Assembly (NCBI GenBank): GCA_030696465.1
Contig: JAUYSE010000009.1
Coordinates: 1-7,814 of the forward strand
Length of the DNA: 7,814 nt
From: Legionellaceae bacterium
GTDB lineage: Bacteria; Pseudomonadota; Gammaproteobacteria; Legionellales; Legionellaceae
Direction: 5' to 3'
The notes below the pieces were generated by a model, which saw nothing but the letters and a program-made list of their open reading frames with translations, did no database searches and was not told the origin of the DNA. Positions 5,290 to 7,814 of this stretch are shown in pieces. The translations under genes and the position numbers were made by a program. Position 1 is the stretch's first letter, and every line of letters starts with the position of its first letter.

Positions 5290-7814
5290 ATGCCTGTAAG
5301 CGCACGAGGAACTACCTTAGCACAGGCCGTTTATTTGGGATTTTTAAGTGTTGGGACGGTTTCTGATAAACTAAAATTGTCGCCAAAAGAGCGAGCAACA
5401 CTAGAAGCGATTTATGGCGAGGTTCTGATTTCTCCAAAATCAGAAGGCATTGCTATGCTTGCAGAGGCCTGTGAGAAGTATCTAAATAATTTTGAAAAAA
5501 AATCCTTGAGCCATAAAGAAGACATTATCGCCCAGCTGTCTCAAAATTCAAATAAACAAGATATTCAATCCAGTGCGGATAATAGTGATTTATCTAGTGA
5601 GGACAAGATTGGTTTATTTAAAATTGCGCCAGAGGCGGTATTTATGGCCGCGTCACTGGTGGCTGCCATCCGAGGGATGAATACGGGTTCCGCGGCTGAG
5701 CGCGGACAGTCGCTTGCTAAAAAATCGGAAGGACTGGTGTTAAGTACTTATGGGATTTATCAAAATACATTCGCGGATCAGACCGAAAATATAGCTTCCG
5801 GTGCTTTAGGTCTGGAGGTTGGTGTCATCGTTGGCTTGTTGAGGGAATATAATTATAATTCTGAACGCAAAAAACAAAAAAGTGAGCAGAGTAGTATTTC
5901 ACAAGAGGCGCAAAAAGTAACGCTAAATGCGCATCTTATGTACAAAAATCTGGCCGAATTTTATGAAAAAGAGCAAGCAGAGGTAAAGGAAAAATATCCA
6001 GACGCCCCTGAAAAAGCAGAAGCTGTTTTAAAAGAGTGGTTATCCGTACGAGATACCTTTCAACATAATTTGGATGAAATGGTGCAGCAAGTAGTGAACA
6101 TCGGGGCAAATACTCAGGAAGGCGAAAGTAAGATGCGAGTACAGCGCATCACTGGAGTAGCCAATACCCTGGCCTCGGGTTTGGTGATGGCGGGTCCTCC
6201 AGGGCATGTTGCGAGCTTACTTATTAAGGGTGCAACCTCTCTGGCTCAAAATGTGTCAGACAGTTATGTAACAAATTCAGCAAAAGATAATTGGGGGGTT
6301 ATGGCGCATAATCCCTATGTATTGATTACGAATCCGGATGATATTGTCGCGGCGCAAGAAAAAGTTCGTGGTTTAGAATCTCCGACGATAGCGATTACAG
6401 GACCTGTTTTTGAGGGCCCGAAGAGAGTGGCTGGAAAAAGATTACCGGGTCAGAGTAACGATAGTGTTGCAAAGAGAGAAGTGCAAGACAAAGCTTTGAA
6501 TAGAACTTGTTGTTCTTTTGCGTTAACGAGCTCGCTTCCAGCGCGGCCTGAGCCACTTGATTTGGGAGAAAACCCAAGTTTCAAAGATAAAAAGGTGAAA
6601 GATGCGTGTAAAGACCGAATAACCTTTATTAAAAACACTTTACATCACATTGAAAAAGAACAGGCCTGGTTGACGAGTTTAGCGACGAATATGGTGTCAG
6701 GCTCTTTAGGGATTCATGATGAAAAACAATCGTGGCCTTATGTGATAAACGCGGAGGATTTACGAAAATCGTTGATCGAGTATGCGCATGATTTAGAGCA
6801 AGAGGCGCAATCATTACAACAAGTGATGGAGGATAATGCATACACAGGAGACGCTCGAGAGTGGATGCAAACAGCGCAAAAAAGTTTAGCGAATATCACT
6901 ACGCAAGATCAGAGTTTACATAATTTTAATGAAGTTTTAGGGGAAAGTGTTCATGCGCAGTTTCTCTATCAAGATGGTAAAATACGCGTGTGGGATACCA
7001 TGAGCGCAGGAGATCAAAACAGACTTTCTATCGAGTATGCACGGCACCCACAAGCAGCTCGTGCCTTGCAAAGTCAATGCGAGTATACCTTAGACTCTTT
7101 AGAGAAATTAACGGCAGCTTGTGAAGCCTTACATAAAGGACGGCATATACAAAATGCGCCACAAGCATTACATGAACTAGAAACACAATCTAAGTTATTA
7201 TTGGGCGTATTTGCGGAGCAAATAAAAGTAAATCCGTCCTTAGCCCACACCTTGAATCGTTTTTCCGAAAAGGTTCAAAAATTAGAGTCTCGTTTTTTAG
7301 CTTTAGATTTGGCGAGAGTTGAGCATATTAGCCATTTACTTGAAAATAATACGCTATCCGCGCTTGATGCTTATCGCGCTTTATCCGAGATGGAAAATAA
7401 AATGCATCAGTATTCTCAAAGTATCGCCACTGAAAATACGGTGTATAAAAAAACGCTGAATAAGATACATCAACAGAGCGCTGAGTTATTGAAACATCCT
7501 AAATTGTATAGTGAGTTACATAACCCAACGGCTATTCGTTTGGATGCGCTACAGCCTGGAGATAGAATAATTTTTCCAGACCGAGGTTTGTTTGGTCTGT
7601 CTAAACATGCAGATATGGCGAAGCAAGTGGCGCTCACCGTTCAAGGATTTCAAAAACATTGTCCGGATATGAAAAAATTTCAAATCTTGCCATTACCTGC
7701 GATTGACGATCAGTGGATAGCGCAATGTCGTGGCGATCAGAAAAAACTGGGTTCTGCAATTGAGGGGCTAAAAACAGAAATTCAGTGGGTACAGGCATTC
7801 AACCAATATACAAA
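5290..7814 (+). CDS. Large alpha-helical protein of unknown function, candidate effector (partial, runs off right edge)
   Basis: The frame is open for 841 codons with no stop before the window edge. It starts at an ATG with a good ribosome binding site (AAGAGG, 6 nt). I recognise no family. Residues 1-110 are polar and helical. Three hydrophobic Gly/Ala-rich segments follow: 111-129 (KIAPEAVFMAASLVAAIRG), 168-184 (IASGALGLEVGVIVGLL) and 287-318, the last split by AGPPG. Residues 340-435 look less helical and Pro-richer. Residues 436-740 are Glu/Lys/Gln/Leu-rich and probably form coiled coils. Near 748-765, IRLDALQPGDRIIFPDRG suggests a change to a beta-containing domain. There is no N-terminal signal peptide, so Sec secretion is unlikely. 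Size and composition resemble large helical effectors or membrane-inserting toxins of intracellular bacteria; that function is inference. The gene itself is well supported. Confidence 0.85.
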   Translation, partial: MPVSARGTTLAQAVYLGFLSVGTVSDKLKLSPKERATLEAIYGEVLISPKSEGIAMLAEACEKYLNNFEKKSLSHKEDIIAQLSQNSNKQDIQSSADNSDLSSEDKIGLFKIAPEAVFMAASLVAAIRGMNTGSAAERGQSLAKKSEGLVLSTYGIYQNTFADQTENIASGALGLEVGVIVGLLREYNYNSERKKQKSEQSSISQEAQKVTLNAHLMYKNLAEFYEKEQAEVKEKYPDAPEKAEAVLKEWLSVRDTFQHNLDEMVQQVVNIGANTQEGESKMRVQRITGVANTLASGLVMAGPPGHVASLLIKGATSLAQNVSDSYVTNSAKDNWGVMAHNPYVLITNPDDIVAAQEKVRGLESPTIAITGPVFEGPKRVAGKRLPGQSNDSVAKREVQDKALNRTCCSFALTSSLPARPEPLDLGENPSFKDKKVKDACKDRITFIKNTLHHIEKEQAWLTSLATNMVSGSLGIHDEKQSWPYVINAEDLRKSLIEYAHDLEQEAQSLQQVMEDNAYTGDAREWMQTAQKSLANITTQDQSLHNFNEVLGESVHAQFLYQDGKIRVWDTMSAGDQNRLSIEYARHPQAARALQSQCEYTLDSLEKLTAACEALHKGRHIQNAPQALHELETQSKLLLGVFAEQIKVNPSLAHTLNRFSEKVQKLESRFLALDLARVEHISHLLENNTLSALDAYRALSEMENKMHQYSQSIATENTVYKKTLNKIHQQSAELLKHPKLYSELHNPTAIRLDALQPGDRIIFPDRGLFGLSKHADMAKQVALTVQGFQKHCPDMKKFQILPLPAIDDQWIAQCRGDQKKLGSAIEGLKTEIQWVQAFNQYT

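Noticed and set aside
6395..6841. Three short minus-strand open frames
   Set aside because: All are antisense to the continuous plus-strand gene starting at 5290, with no supporting start signals.

Overview
The window looks like chromosome from a moderately AT-rich gammaproteobacterium. The clearest anchor is a complete class A penicillin-binding protein of the PBP1A type. It is flanked on both sides by very large, mostly helical genes of no recognisable housekeeping family. One of these runs into an OTU-type cysteine-protease signature (VPGDGDCGYTAYGITR) at the window edge. Large helical proteins with eukaryote-like enzyme domains beside ordinary housekeeping genes are typical of host-associated Legionellales (Legionella, Coxiella, Rickettsiella, Berkiella-like lineages). 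That placement is an inference, not something the sequence proves.

Layout. (1) Positions 1-2263, minus strand: a 754-codon partial gene, open at the left edge, with a helical N-terminal body, a roughly 65-residue Ser/Thr/Pro/Ala/Asn-rich linker and the start of an OTU-like domain. (2) Positions 2264-2833: an intergenic region with a good promoter for gene 1, a frame-broken upstream ATG, and a palindromic repeat element made of two 33-nt arms and satellite fragments. (3) Positions 2834-5224, minus strand: mrcA (PBP1A), intact, with all expected glycosyltransferase and transpeptidase motifs. (4) Positions 5225-5289: a 65-bp divergent promoter region built around an ATTATA/TATAAT dyad. (5) Positions 5290-7814, plus strand: an 841-codon partial gene, open at the right edge, with a clear ribosome binding site and an alpha-helical, coiled-coil-like product carrying three hydrophobic Gly/Ala-rich segments near its N-terminus.

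How it fits together. mrcA builds the cell wall and has no evident functional tie to its neighbours. It and the OTU-like gene point the same way but are separated by 570 bp, a repeat element and an independent promoter, so they are probably not one operon. The plus-strand gene is divergent from mrcA and shares its short control region. In many gammaproteobacteria the divergent neighbour of mrcA is pilM; here it is replaced by the helical gene, which suggests local rearrangement or insertion. The two flanking genes are best viewed as candidate secreted effectors. The OTU-like protein is the strongest lead, as a potential deubiquitinase acting in a eukaryotic host.
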